64,000 bases of DNA from Ancylomarina euxina (GTDB lineage: Bacteria > Bacteroidota > Bacteroidia > Bacteroidales > Marinifilaceae), in assembly GCF_003863355.1 (NCBI RefSeq), contig NZ_QQWG01000006.1:1-64000 (forward strand). The letters run 5' to 3'. Every line of letters starts with the position of its first letter. Position 1 is the first letter of the stretch. Below are positions 46,713 to 56,339 of this stretch, in pieces. The notes under the pieces are model-generated. The model was given only the letters and a program-made list of their open reading frames with translations, was not told where the DNA came from and searched no databases. Made by a program: the position numbers and the translations under genes.

Positions 46713-47924
46713 ATGCAATCATTAAGAGAACTCTACAAGATAGGTTACGGTCCATCCAGTAGCCATACCATCGCTCCAGGGCGTGCAGCTAAAATGTTTA
46801 AAGATAAGCATCCCAATATTAAAAGCTTTCGTGTAACACTATATGGTAGCCTCGCCGCTACGGGTGTTGGTCACGGTACCGATAAGGTCATCGAAACGGT
46901 TATTAAGCCTCTCGATATCGAAATCATCTGGAAACCAGAGATTGAATTACCTATCCATCCAAACGGTTTACTTTTCGAGGCTATGGAGAATGAAAAATGC
47001 ATTGACTCCTGGGAGGTATACTCTGTAGGAGGTGGTGACTTAAAAGATAACTCCGGATTATTGAATGATGCCAGCCAAGTGTATGATCTAACCACTATGG
47101 ATGACATCCTGGCTTGGTGCTTGGAAGAAGGTCGCTCATTTTGGGAATACGTTGAGTTTTGCGAAGGCAAAGAAATTTGGGATTATCTCGAAGAGGTTTG
47201 GGGAGTCATGAAAGATGCAATCGCCCGTGGGCTCGAAGAAGAAGGTGTTTTACCTGGCACGCTACGTATAGCCCGTAAAGCTGGTTCTTACTATATCCGT
47301 TCGAAAACAACGACTGGATCAACGGGTAATATCGGCCTTATTTTCGCAGCAGCACTAGCCGTTGCCGAAGAAAATGCAGCTGGTGGTCAAGTGGTCACGG
47401 CACCAACATGTGGCGCGTCGGGTGTTGTTCCTTCCGTGCTACATTTCCTTAAGGTTGATCAGGAATATAGCGATAAACGAATTATCCGTGGATTAGCAAC
47501 AGCTGGTTTAATCGGAAATATTGTAAAAACCAACGGCTCTATTTCGGGAGCTGAAGTCGGTTGTCAGGGCGAGTTGGGTACTGCCTGTGCCATGGCTGCT
47601 GGTGCTGCGGCTCAAATTATGGGTGGCACACCTAAGCAAGTTGAATATGCTGCCGAGATGGGCTTTGAGCACAACTTAGGCTTAACTTGTGATCCTGTTG
47701 AAGGCTATGTGCAGATTCCATGTATAGAGCGTAATGCTTTTATCTCTCAAAAAGCGAGAGAATGTGCCGTGTATTCACTATTCTCTGACGGTTCTCACAA
47801 AATTTCCTTCGATCAGGTCGTAGAAACCATGATGCAAACGGGTAAGGATTTGCAATCGAAATACCGTGAAACAAGTTTAGGTGGCTTGGCCCGAATTGTG
47901 CGACCAGTAATCAAAAAAGCTTAA
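46713..47924 (+). CDS. sdaA: L-serine ammonia-lyase (iron-sulfur, single chain)
   Basis: Deaminates L-serine to pyruvate using a [4Fe-4S] cluster instead of PLP. The 403-aa protein is the fused beta-alpha form. The N-terminal domain has the signature IGYGPSSSHTIAPGRAA. The C-terminal catalytic domain has TAPTCGASGVVPSVLHFL, GCQGELGTACAMAAGAAAQI and LTCDPVEGYVQIPCIERNA, whose conserved cysteines ligate the cluster. It is slightly shorter than the roughly 455-aa E. coli enzyme, as usual in this phylum. Single gene with a candidate promoter upstream and a strong terminator downstream. Confidence 0.95.
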   Translation: MQSLRELYKIGYGPSSSHTIAPGRAAKMFKDKHPNIKSFRVTLYGSLAATGVGHGTDKVIETVIKPLDIEIIWKPEIELPIHPNGLLFEAMENEKCIDSWEVYSVGGGDLKDNSGLLNDASQVYDLTTMDDILAWCLEEGRSFWEYVEFCEGKEIWDYLEEVWGVMKDAIARGLEEEGVLPGTLRIARKAGSYYIRSKTTTGSTGNIGLIFAAALAVAEENAAGGQVVTAPTCGASGVVPSVLHFLKVDQEYSDKRIIRGLATAGLIGNIVKTNGSISGAEVGCQGELGTACAMAAGAAAQIMGGTPKQVEYAAEMGFEHNLGLTCDPVEGYVQIPCIERNAFISQKARECAVYSLFSDGSHKISFDQVVETMMQTGKDLQSKYRETSLGGLARIVRPVIKKA

Positions 47925-47936
47925 ATATATTGTAAA

Positions 47937-47975
47937 AATAAAGGCATTGAAATCTTAATTTCAATGCCTTTATTT
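47937..47975 (+). terminator. Terminator of sdaA
   Basis: AATAAAGGCATTGAAAT and its reverse complement form a long perfect stem with a very short loop (CTTAA region), flanked by A- and T-rich ends. Confidence 0.85.
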
Positions 47976-48104
47976 TAAGACCTTAGCATCTTTTAACATT
48001 TCAAATTGCCGTACATCTCTAAAAAACACTACATTGCGCAGCATATTGTGAAAATTAACTCATCCTTATAGTTTATTTTAATACAATAATACCAATAGAG
48101 GCGT

Positions 48105-48374
48105 ATGAATTCGAAGAGATTGATTGGCTACATTTTAATGATTTTAGCAGGTATTACTTTCATCCTTTACCTGATCTTTCCTTTTTTAAATTTACCTACC
48201 GAAAACAAATTATTAATTATTGCTGGTACCTACCTAATTAATAAGGTATTCTTTTATTCATCTCTTTATCTACTGGGCAAACAAATTATTGTAAAGATTG
48301 CATCTTACCTTCCTGTTTGGGCTGAAAGATTTATTTTTCGCATCCTGAAAGTTCAGAAGGTGACTCAAAACTAG
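48105..48374 (+). CDS. Small two-helix membrane protein (transporter-suffix-like)
   Basis: An 89-aa inner-membrane protein with two hydrophobic helices (about residues 6-28 and 36-58) and a basic C-terminus. The pattern 'K-R-x-iGy-iLmi...PFLxLp...K...LLGKqiivKi' matches the 'transporter suffix domain' small proteins that I remember. Function unknown. It is followed convergently by a DUF3592-like gene after 10 bases. Confidence 0.6.
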   Translation: MNSKRLIGYILMILAGITFILYLIFPFLNLPTENKLLIIAGTYLINKVFFYSSLYLLGKQIIVKIASYLPVWAERFIFRILKVQKVTQN

Positions 48375-48384
48375 GCTTACTCTC

Positions 48385-48810
48385 CTAGTTTAATAACTTA
48401 TTCTTATCCATTTTAATATGGCTGTTATTATTGGGCTTCCCCTTTAGGAAGCTCAAGTAAAAAGCATTCCATAAAATGAGCAAAACCAAAGCGAGTACAG
48501 TGTACCACTGGCTCAAAAAACCTGAAACAGAATAAATAATAGCAGCAGAAGGTTCATCCTCTGGATAGATCAGCTCTAGTTTCATACCGATAGGGTAATC
48601 GGCATTTTCAGGACCTTCGATTTTATAGGTCTTATTTCCCACCTCATAACTAATTTGAGGATAAGTTTCATAAAACAGTTGTTGCTTAATCTCCTTAATA
48701 TCAATCACTGTTCCCTGACAATGCTTTCCATTGATAATCAAATCCCAATTGCCATAAATCGGTGCCAATAATATTAAAAGGTTGATAAATAAATAGCGAG
48801 CTTGTTTCAT
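48385..48810 (-). CDS. DUF3592-like membrane protein
   Basis: A 141-aa protein with hydrophobic helices near residues 8-22 and 93-120. Between them is a small beta domain beginning GKHCQGTVIDIKE and continuing YPQISYEVGNKTYKIEG, with a PIGMKLELIYPEDEPSAAII strand set. This is the DUF3592 pattern (a 'G-tVvdv-...-yyPvv-y-..g-...-yP-d-P' order). Function unknown. It lies between a convergent small membrane gene and the alcohol dehydrogenase gene, with no evident pathway link. Confidence 0.7.
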   Translation of the reverse strand: MKQARYLFINLLILLAPIYGNWDLIINGKHCQGTVIDIKEIKQQLFYETYPQISYEVGNKTYKIEGPENADYPIGMKLELIYPEDEPSAAIIYSVSGFLSQWYTVLALVLLILWNAFYLSFLKGKPNNNSHIKMDKNKLLN

Positions 48811-48843
48811 TTGAGAAAGTATTGGTTAGTATGGATGCTTAAA

Positions 48844-48879
48844 ATTGAGAGCTCACATCATTAAATGTAAGCTCTCAAT
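48844..48879 (-). terminator. Terminator-like hairpin after the alcohol dehydrogenase gene
   Basis: ATTGAGAGCT and AGCTCTCAAT are perfect reverse complements separated by 16 bases, with a short TTTT tract on the minus strand. It lies just after the stop at 48885. Confidence 0.65.
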
Positions 48880-48884
48880 GTGTC

Positions 48885-50045
48885 TTATAATCTATCGACT
48901 AAAATCTTTTCAGCATCCTCAATTTTCACATCAGGTATCATACCGATTGAAGGAAGTCGTCTGTCAGTAAATCTCTTAATGATCGTATCAATTGTATCTT
49001 GACCAACATTGTGCTGACTCAAACGTGTTTTAATACCAATTCGATTGAAGAAAGCCTCCGTTTTGACGATAGCCATCGCTATTCTTTCTTCCTCACTACC
49101 TTCGGCAATATTCCAAACTCTCTCAGCATATTGCAATAGCTTCACGCTGCGCTTATCCTTAAGATGAGCCATTAAACCTGGAAGAACAATAGCCAGTGTC
49201 ACAGCATGATCTATACCATGGAAAGCAGTCAATTCATGACCAATCATATGCGTTGCCCAATCACTTTGAACACCAGCACCTATCAAACCATTTAAAGCCA
49301 TAGTCGCCGCCCACATCATGTTAGCATATTCATCGTAATTTGGTGTTTCAGAATCGTAAGCTTTCGTTCCTTCTTCGATTAATGTCATCAACAAACCTTC
49401 AGAGAAGCGATCTTGCACAGGTGAATTCACGGGGTATGTTAGATATTGCTCCATCACATGAACAAAGGCATCAGCAACACCATTGGCGATTTGTCTTTTA
49501 GGTAAAGAATAAGTCGCTTCAGGATCTAAGACTGAAAACTTAGGAAATAATAAAGGGGAACCAAATGCTAGCTTCTCTTTCGTTGCAGCCTTAGTAACTA
49601 CACCTCCACTATTCATTTCAGAACCTGTAGCCGCCAATGTTAAGACAGCTCCTAGATCAATAGCCGTTTCGACTCTGGCACGCTTAGCCAAAATATCCCA
49701 GGCATCTTCTCCTTTATAACAAGAAGCTGCAGCAATAAATTTCGTTCCATCGAGAACAGAACCACCACCCACGGCCAACAGGAAATCAATTTTATTTGCT
49801 TTCACCACTTCAACAGCTTTCATCAAAGTTTCAAAATGCGGATTTGGCTCAATACCACCAAACTCCTGAACCTTAAAACCATCAAGAGCAGCAATTACCT
49901 GATCGTAAACTCCATTTTTCTTGATAGAACCTCCTCCAAAAGTGATTAAAATATTAGCACCTGCAGGAATATGCTTCTTCAATTCTGCAATTTTACCTTT
50001 TCCAAAAAGGATATTTACGGGGTTATAAAAATCAAAATTATTCAT
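48885..50045 (-). CDS. yqhD: Iron-containing alcohol dehydrogenase (YqhD-like)
   Basis: NAD(P)H-dependent aldehyde reductase/alcohol dehydrogenase of family III. The 386-aa protein starts MNNFDFYNPVNILFGKGKI, typical of the YqhD/butanol-dehydrogenase subgroup. The nucleotide-binding GGGS appears twice (LITFGGGSIKKNG and LLAVGGGSVLDG). Metal-ligand residues fall in ANGVADAFVHVMEQYL and in HELTAFHGIDHA. The presence of GGGS followed by KK favours NADP(H). Likely role: detoxification of short-chain aldehydes. Single gene. Confidence 0.88.
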   Translation of the reverse strand: MNNFDFYNPVNILFGKGKIAELKKHIPAGANILITFGGGSIKKNGVYDQVIAALDGFKVQEFGGIEPNPHFETLMKAVEVVKANKIDFLLAVGGGSVLDGTKFIAAASCYKGEDAWDILAKRARVETAIDLGAVLTLAATGSEMNSGGVVTKAATKEKLAFGSPLLFPKFSVLDPEATYSLPKRQIANGVADAFVHVMEQYLTYPVNSPVQDRFSEGLLMTLIEEGTKAYDSETPNYDEYANMMWAATMALNGLIGAGVQSDWATHMIGHELTAFHGIDHAVTLAIVLPGLMAHLKDKRSVKLLQYAERVWNIAEGSEEERIAMAIVKTEAFFNRIGIKTRLSQHNVGQDTIDTIIKRFTDRRLPSIGMIPDVKIEDAEKILVDRL

Positions 50046-50489
50046 AATCTGTATCTTATTTTTTTATCGAATGTTCACTAAAATTTGAGCCATCAAGTTA
50101 AGTTTAATTTCAAATAATTAAAAACAATATGGAATTGTTAAGCATTATTTAACAGCTTCAGCTTTCCTCCAATGATTCTGTTATCCGTTTTATAATGGCA
50201 ATTAACACTTCCAATACTGTGCCTTATTAGCCTCTTTCTAATAAACCACAGTATGCCAGATAAATCGGCTTATCCTTTCCACAGGAAAGTCTTAAAAAAA
50301 ACCTGCCATAAAAAATCATCAAGCTATTTTCAAAGGAAAAGTAATGAGTAAAGAAATCTGTCTATAAACATTGCATTTATCATGAAAAAACAATTGTAAA
50401 AAAACTATATTGGCCTTCTAAATTTAAAGTAGACACAACCAAAGCTAGAAATAGCAATTAAAACGAATAACAAACCTTTTAAACAACAC
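50046..50489. other. AT-rich gap, divergent promoters, nothing else seen
   Basis: This 444-base gap lies between the divergent yqhD and C69 peptidase genes. No ORF with coding features, RNA gene or strong palindrome is seen. It should hold the two promoters, but no unambiguous consensus box was located. Confidence 0.5.
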
Positions 50490-52103
50490 ATGAAAAAAAC
50501 ATTTTTAACAGCCCTTTTGAGTTTAAGCATTGCTTTGCAATTCACATATGCTCAAGGCGTTTTAGAACAAAAAAACGATCCATTCTTTGGAGAAAGTTGT
50601 ACTAGTATAATGGTCGGTAAAAAAGCAACGACGGATGGATCTGTCATCACCAGTCATACTTGCGACGGACGTTACCGTACCTGGTTAACTGTGGAAAAAG
50701 CACAAGAATTTGACAAAAACGCAACTCATAAAGTTTATAAAGGCACTTTAAAAACAGAAACAGCCTATGATCAAAGAAAAATGAAGCTTGTAGGTGAGAT
50801 TGATCAAGTAGAATCGACTTTTGCTTACTTAAATACAGCATATCCTTGTCTAAACGAGAAGCAACTGGCTATTGGCGAGACAACTTTTGTTGGTCCTGAA
50901 GAGTTAGTGAATGAGAATGGCATGTTTCTAATTGAAGAGCTAGAAAGAATTGCATTACAACGTTGTACAACGGCTCGCGATGCGATTCAACTAATTGGTA
51001 AACTGATTAAGAAGCACGGATACGGCGACTGGGGTGAGTGTATCACTATTGCTGATAAAAAAGAAGTATGGCAAATGGAGATCCTTGGTGAAGGTCCGGA
51101 TAAAATTGGTGGTGTTTGGGCTGCTCAACGTATTCCTGATGATCATATTGGTATTTCAGCTAACATCTCTCGTATTGGAAAGCTAGACCTTAAGAACTCT
51201 GACTATTTTATGGCATCAGATAATGTCTTTAAAGCTGCTAAAGATTTAAAGCGTTGGGATGGCAAAAAGGAATTCAAATTTTGGGAAGTATATGGTGGTG
51301 TTGATAAACCATTTAAAATTCGCGAATTCTTTATTCTTAATCACTTTGCTCCTTCTTTGAAGCTTGATTTTGAAGCAGACGAACTACCTTTCTCTGTAAA
51401 ACCTGACAATAAGATCTCTGTAAAAGATGTTATGGCTATGTATAGAGAGACCTATGAAGGGACTAAATATGATATGACTCAAAACCTTAAAGTCATTAAG
51501 AAAAAATACAACGACAAAAAAGAAGTTATTGGACAAGATACCATCACAGCTCCTAATGCTCATCCTTGGCCAAATGGACATACTCGTAACTTAAGTAATT
51601 TCCTAAAAGAAGGCTCCATTGAATACCAGCGTACTGTTGCTGTATCATGGTGTTCTTATTCTTTTGTCACACAATTGAGAGACTGGTTACCTGATGAAAT
51701 TGGTGGTGTCGCTTGGTTCTCATTCGATAATCCAGGTCAAAGCCCACGTATTCCTATTTATGCTGGAGCGACTGAATTACCTGAATCTTTCAACTATTGC
51801 GGACAAAAGCGTTTTCGTGCAGATGCAACAATTTGGGCTTACCGCAAAGCAAATAAGTTAGCTACACTTGCCTGGCAGGATACCCGTGAAGAAATGATGG
51901 CTGATGTCGCTCATTTCGAGAATAAAGGTTTTGAAGACGGTGCTATTCTTGAAAACAAAATAGCTAAGCTGATTAAAGAAGGAAAGAAAGATGAAGCTCG
52001 TAAACTATTAAACCAATACACAAGAGATTTCACCGGAGCAACCATACTTCGTTGGAAAGAACTGGAAAACAAATATTGGGGCAAGTTTGGTTTAGGGTTC
52101 TAA
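50490..52103 (+). CDS. Secreted C69-family dipeptidase
   Basis: A 537-aa peptidase of family C69 (N-terminal nucleophile fold). The signal peptide covers about residues 1-21 (ending TYAQ). The candidate nucleophile is C37 in ESCTSIMVGKKATTDGS, the family's characteristic start after processing, with TSHTCDGRYRTW following. Later conserved stretches are GLFxxELERIAL-like (FLIEELERIALQR) and GHTRNLSNF. Members hydrolyse dipeptides or act as aminopeptidases with broad specificity. With export it probably degrades peptides in the periplasm. Single gene with its own terminator. Confidence 0.88.
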   Translation: MKKTFLTALLSLSIALQFTYAQGVLEQKNDPFFGESCTSIMVGKKATTDGSVITSHTCDGRYRTWLTVEKAQEFDKNATHKVYKGTLKTETAYDQRKMKLVGEIDQVESTFAYLNTAYPCLNEKQLAIGETTFVGPEELVNENGMFLIEELERIALQRCTTARDAIQLIGKLIKKHGYGDWGECITIADKKEVWQMEILGEGPDKIGGVWAAQRIPDDHIGISANISRIGKLDLKNSDYFMASDNVFKAAKDLKRWDGKKEFKFWEVYGGVDKPFKIREFFILNHFAPSLKLDFEADELPFSVKPDNKISVKDVMAMYRETYEGTKYDMTQNLKVIKKKYNDKKEVIGQDTITAPNAHPWPNGHTRNLSNFLKEGSIEYQRTVAVSWCSYSFVTQLRDWLPDEIGGVAWFSFDNPGQSPRIPIYAGATELPESFNYCGQKRFRADATIWAYRKANKLATLAWQDTREEMMADVAHFENKGFEDGAILENKIAKLIKEGKKDEARKLLNQYTRDFTGATILRWKELENKYWGKFGLGF

Positions 52104-52122
52104 TCCCTACTCCACTTAATAC

Positions 52123-52158
52123 AAAGAGGGTGTCCGGAATATGGTCACCCTCTTTTTC
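52123..52158 (+). terminator. Terminator of the C69 peptidase gene
   Basis: AAAGAGGGTG pairs with CACCCTCTTT around a 13-base loop and runs into a T-rich tail. Confidence 0.8.
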
Positions 52159-52258
52159 TATAACTTAATCGATTTTTTGTACAGCTTTGATATGATTCAA
52201 TATTGCATGAAAGAAAAAGCGGAATCAAATTAAGGCCCGATCATACCTTAATACATAT

Positions 52259-53836
52259 TTATTCGAAAAAGACACCAACTGGCACTGGTTTAGAATTAAC
52301 CGATACAGTAAAGCTGCATTCAGATGTATTACCAAAAGCATCTGTTGCTGTATATGTCACGATGGTATCACCATCAGGAAAAATCTGCCCCGATGTTTTA
52401 TTTACTGTTAATGTAGGCGTTCCACAATTATCAGTTGCTGTTGGAGCCGTCCATGTTATAACATCTCCGCTACAAGCTTGAATATTTGAAGGACAATTAG
52501 AGATAACTGGTAGCGTTTCATCCCGTACGCCAATCGTAAAATAACTCACTCCATCAGGCGGATCAAAAGATGTTGTATACTGATTCCCATTTCCAACTAA
52601 AGCATGTGTACTGACTACACCATTCGAAAGGTTTGTGTCATCGTCTAAAAACAAGGTATAAGTTCCTGTTGAGGAAGCAGGAAAATTATTCAAATTTATT
52701 TGTAAAAAAATTGTCCCTACATTATTCGTATTTTGTAAACGCCAAAAACGATTTATCCGTTGAGAACAACCCACATTCACCCAGAAATTCATACTTTGAT
52801 TGTTGTGCCCCCACAATAAAAATTGACCTTCACTCAAGGCTTGTCTGCTATTATCGATATTCGAAAGTGTAAAATTGTTCGTTGTTGCCAAAATAACATT
52901 CCCACTCGTATTAAGGTCCGTATTTCCCGAAGAAGAAATCTTTTGATCCAAATCAAAAGGGGAATTCTCTTTGGCTATACCTGCTATGTCAAAACGATAA
53001 GTTGAACTCGCATCCCAAACTGTTGATCCGTCCGCTTTTAGATAACTGATGGCTTGGCTGTTATTCCCTAAACTCATACCATACTTTATAGCCAAATACG
53101 ATTCTGTAATTTGGCGCTGCGTAGTCGTTAAAGCGCTATTAAAAATGATTTGTTCAGAAATATCTCCATACCAAAAATAAGCACCCGTCCCTTCTGTTGC
53201 TCCTGCACCTATTCGATATGGACGTCGACTATTGGATGAAAAACGATGACTTGTTGGACCTGCGAAACTTTGTCCATTGACATAACCTGTTTTAACTAAA
53301 TTATTACCATTGCGACTTCCTCTATATATCAGTAATTCGGAACTTGAAGAAGCAAATCTGGATGTATTTAGAACTTGCCAACCACCATTATTCCCTGCTC
53401 CATTCCAAAATTGATATGTCCCATTGGGCTGAACATACAAAATATAGCCCTTTTGCGGGCGATCATCACGTGAAGTAAAAGGAGAACGATACTTATTATT
53501 ACCTCCTGTCAAACGGTGAACGGAAAAAACAGTAAAATTATTAGTATTAAGACCACTACGATATGAAACATCCAAATTATCTGATCCGTCAAAATAAAAA
53601 GTCGGATTAAAGTTTGAACCTAATAATTGATACAAAGGACGTCTTGAAGTAAAGGGAGCGGAAGCATTCCAATTGTTACCAGATTGATCTGTCCAGGAAA
53701 CAACACGGCTTCCCGAGAGATTCACACCTATATCAGCTCTCAGCCAAAGTGATTTGGCAGGAACATTTTGTGCCATAGAAATAGAACTTAACAAAGTAAA
53801 TCCCAATACACCAACCCATCTTAATCTTTTCATCAT
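52259..53836 (-). CDS. Secreted LamG-like / HYR-domain cell-surface protein
   Basis: A 525-aa exported protein: signal peptide at about residues 1-22 (ending SMAQ). A concanavalin-like (LamG-type) region then starts KSLWLRADIGVNLSGS and continues SWTDQSGNNWNAS and PTFYFDGSDNLDV, up to about residue 235, ending IIFNSALTTTQRQITESYLA. A second beta-rich module (about 255-435) is followed by one HYR domain (PVISNCPSNIQACSGDVITW to SECSFTVSV). HYR/LamG proteins bind surfaces or glycans. The C-terminus ends abruptly, PVPVGVFFE, with no type-IX secretion C-terminal domain, which is unusual for this class. It lies just downstream of relA on the same strand (17 bases after its stop). Function: adhesion, by inference. 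Confidence 0.8.
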   Translation of the reverse strand: MMKRLRWVGVLGFTLLSSISMAQNVPAKSLWLRADIGVNLSGSRVVSWTDQSGNNWNASAPFTSRRPLYQLLGSNFNPTFYFDGSDNLDVSYRSGLNTNNFTVFSVHRLTGGNNKYRSPFTSRDDRPQKGYILYVQPNGTYQFWNGAGNNGGWQVLNTSRFASSSSELLIYRGSRNGNNLVKTGYVNGQSFAGPTSHRFSSNSRRPYRIGAGATEGTGAYFWYGDISEQIIFNSALTTTQRQITESYLAIKYGMSLGNNSQAISYLKADGSTVWDASSTYRFDIAGIAKENSPFDLDQKISSSGNTDLNTSGNVILATTNNFTLSNIDNSRQALSEGQFLLWGHNNQSMNFWVNVGCSQRINRFWRLQNTNNVGTIFLQINLNNFPASSTGTYTLFLDDDTNLSNGVVSTHALVGNGNQYTTSFDPPDGVSYFTIGVRDETLPVISNCPSNIQACSGDVITWTAPTATDNCGTPTLTVNKTSGQIFPDGDTIVTYTATDAFGNTSECSFTVSVNSKPVPVGVFFE

Positions 53837-53853
53837 AATGATTTTTTTATGAC

Positions 53854-56055
53854 TTATACAACCGTATCGTAACGAGAAATTTTACTCACACCTTTTATCA
53901 ACTTTAATTTAGCAATCAAATTATTCAGGTGATCGATATTTGATATCACAACAGTCAACTTACCTTCAAAGGCTCCTGCATTGGACTCAACTTGTATCGA
54001 ACGCATTTTTACGCGTAAATCTTTAGTAATAACCTCCGAAATATGATTAACCATACCCAACTCATCTTCTCCTGTAATATGAAGAACAGCTTGATAAGAT
54101 GCACTTCCCTTAGCCGTCCAGTTCGATTTAACCACACGATATGGGTAGCGCGTTAGCATTTCGTTGGCATTAGGACAAGAAATACGATGAATACGAATCC
54201 CTTTACCAATCGAAATAAAACCAAATATTTCATCACCAAAAATAGGGTTACAACACTTCGATAAACTATAGTCTACGTTGGCAATATTCTCATCTACAAT
54301 GAGAACATCCTCACCACCTTTTTCCTGGGGTTTAATAACGATTTTTTTAGGCTCAGCGGGTGTTTTTCCCTCCTCCTTTTGTTTCGTTAAAATATCCTTA
54401 ATATCAGAAAGATCATGAGTCTCAATGGCAATATGATAATACAAATCGGCAGCCAGCTTGTACTTATAATGATGAAGTAGCTTGCGTATGTTCTCATCAT
54501 TGAATTCAATCTTCCAATTCTTCATTCTGCGCATCAACATCTCTTTCCCAAGATCAGCCTCCTTTACAGTTTCCTCATTAATCGTTTGACGAATCTTATT
54601 CTTAGCCTTAGTCGTTACAACAAAACTCAACCAATCAGATTTCGGCTTTTGATTATTAGAAGTGGTAATCGATACCCGATCTCCATTTTGCAAGACCTGG
54701 CGTATAGAAACGTTACGCTGATTCACGGTACCACCAATACACTTGTCTCCTAAATCGGAATGAATAGAATAAGCAAAATCCAATAAGGTTGAACCAGATT
54801 TTAGTTGTTTTAAATCCCCCTTCGGAGTAAAAACATAAATCTCCTTGCTATATAAATCTGCCTTGAAATCATCAATTAAATCAACACTACTGTCTTGCCT
54901 ACTTTCAAGCACTTCTCTAATATCCTGAAGCCAATTATCAAGTCCTCCATCGCCCTTATCCCCTTTATATCTCCAGTGAGCAGCAAAACCATTTTCAGCA
55001 ATCTTATTCATTCGTTTACTACGAATCTGAACCTCAACCCATCTGTCTTGCAAACCCATTACAGTGGTGTGTAAGGACTCATAACCATTGGTTTTTGGAA
55101 TGGTTATCCAGTCGCGCATACGCCCTGGATTAGGTCTATACAAATCAGAAACGGCAGAATAAACCTGCCAACATTCCGATTTCTCACGTTTTTCTGGTGC
55201 TTTGATTATAATTCGAATGGCAAAAATATCATAAACTTCCTCGAACTCAACCTGCTGCTTTTTCATTTTATGCAGAATAGAAGCAATCGATTTAGTTCTC
55301 GCTTTAATCTTATATTTAATGCCCAGCTCATCGAGTGCAACACGAATTGGAGCCACAAAATCTTTAATGTAAATCTCACGTTCCTCTTCCGAATCCTTAA
55401 GTTTCTGCTCCAACTCAAAGTAAAGTTCAGGTTCAAGATATCGCAAAGCTAAATCTTCCATTGAAGATTTAACCTGATACATTCCCAAACGGTGAGCAAG
55501 CGGTATATATAGGAAGTTTATTTCCTTAGCTAAGGAAATTTGTAGTTCCTGGCTTTTATTTCCTGCATTTCTCAACTGAAACAATCGATCCGCTAAAATA
55601 ATCAACACCACGCGTACATCATCGGCAAAACTTAAAAGAAGTTTTCTGAAATTTTCGGTATGAAGTGTTGGATTTAGCTCATAGATCTCTGTTACCTTAA
55701 CCAAGCCCTCGATAATCTGAGTCACCTTAGGGCCGAAGAGTGATTTAACTTCGGAAATACTAATGTGATTTTTCTGTACAATATCATATAACATAGAACA
55801 AATAACAGACGTTCGTCCTAAGCCCAGCTCCGAAACGACAATCTCGGCAATTTCAAGTGTTCTATAAATGGCAGGTTCACCGTTTGTTCTCCTCTCTCCT
55901 TCATGATCTAAAAGACTTAAATCGAAAGCCTTCCTAACCAATTTTATATCTTCCTGAGAGATAATATTCTTACATGATTTAAGGAGATTTTTATATCGAT
56001 ATAGTATTTGTCTTCTTTCTTCTTCTTGCTGTGTAATAGCCACCATAATAATCAT
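53854..56055 (-). CDS. RelA/SpoT-family (p)ppGpp synthetase with degenerate hydrolase domain
   Basis: Stringent-response alarmone enzyme, 733 aa. The synthetase domain (about residues 235-370) looks intact: RTKSIASILHKM, YDIFAIRIII, GRMRDWITIPKTNGYESLH and AENGFAAHWRYKG. GRMRD resembles the RxKD motif of bifunctional Rel rather than the ExDD of RelA. The N-terminal HD hydrolase region has lost its metal ligands: the expected HPL-VA is YRTLEIA, and HDVVED is YDIVQKN. Hydrolysis is therefore unlikely. TGS (about 398-460), a zinc-finger-like CC segment (SKCCNPIFGDEI) and an ACT domain (about 655-730) follow. The genome should hold another SpoT-type hydrolase. An alternative ATG lies at 56046. 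Confidence 0.92.
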   Translation of the reverse strand: MIIMVAITQQEEERRQILYRYKNLLKSCKNIISQEDIKLVRKAFDLSLLDHEGERRTNGEPAIYRTLEIAEIVVSELGLGRTSVICSMLYDIVQKNHISISEVKSLFGPKVTQIIEGLVKVTEIYELNPTLHTENFRKLLLSFADDVRVVLIILADRLFQLRNAGNKSQELQISLAKEINFLYIPLAHRLGMYQVKSSMEDLALRYLEPELYFELEQKLKDSEEEREIYIKDFVAPIRVALDELGIKYKIKARTKSIASILHKMKKQQVEFEEVYDIFAIRIIIKAPEKREKSECWQVYSAVSDLYRPNPGRMRDWITIPKTNGYESLHTTVMGLQDRWVEVQIRSKRMNKIAENGFAAHWRYKGDKGDGGLDNWLQDIREVLESRQDSSVDLIDDFKADLYSKEIYVFTPKGDLKQLKSGSTLLDFAYSIHSDLGDKCIGGTVNQRNVSIRQVLQNGDRVSITTSNNQKPKSDWLSFVVTTKAKNKIRQTINEETVKEADLGKEMLMRRMKNWKIEFNDENIRKLLHHYKYKLAADLYYHIAIETHDLSDIKDILTKQKEEGKTPAEPKKIVIKPQEKGGEDVLIVDENIANVDYSLSKCCNPIFGDEIFGFISIGKGIRIHRISCPNANEMLTRYPYRVVKSNWTAKGSASYQAVLHITGEDELGMVNHISEVITKDLRVKMRSIQVESNAGAFEGKLTVVISNIDHLNNLIAKLKLIKGVSKISRYDTVV

Positions 56056-56299
56056 TTTACTATTTAGAACTCAAATTTGAAGCATCAATTCTGTCATTTT
56101 CTATTCTAGCTTCTTTAAAAATCGATCCAAATATTAGTTTGAATAAAAAAGCAATCAAACTGCTTTTTTATAATGCAACTAAAAGTATAAAAGCTAAGTA
56201 TCAATGACAAATAGATTCCGTTTTTTTAACTTAAAATAAGATGCTATGAATTTTCCTAAGTTTGGAGTCGAGTGATAGTGAAATAATGCGATGATTTAT

Positions 56300-56307
56300 T
56301 AAATTTG
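56300..56307 (+). promoter_or_regulatory. Candidate -7 box (TAAATTTG) for hemD
   Basis: TAAATTTG matches TAnnTTTG and lies 32 bases before the hemD ATG. No clear -33 TTG was found. Confidence 0.4.
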
Positions 56308-56339
56308 TTTACTTCGATATTAAGTTTCATTTATCGCTC

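Noticed and set aside
56145-56169. Hairpin AAAAAAGCA/TGCTTTTTT between relA and hemD
   Set aside because: Only three G-C pairs, the rest A-T. It lies between divergent starts where a terminator is not expected, so it was not called as a feature.
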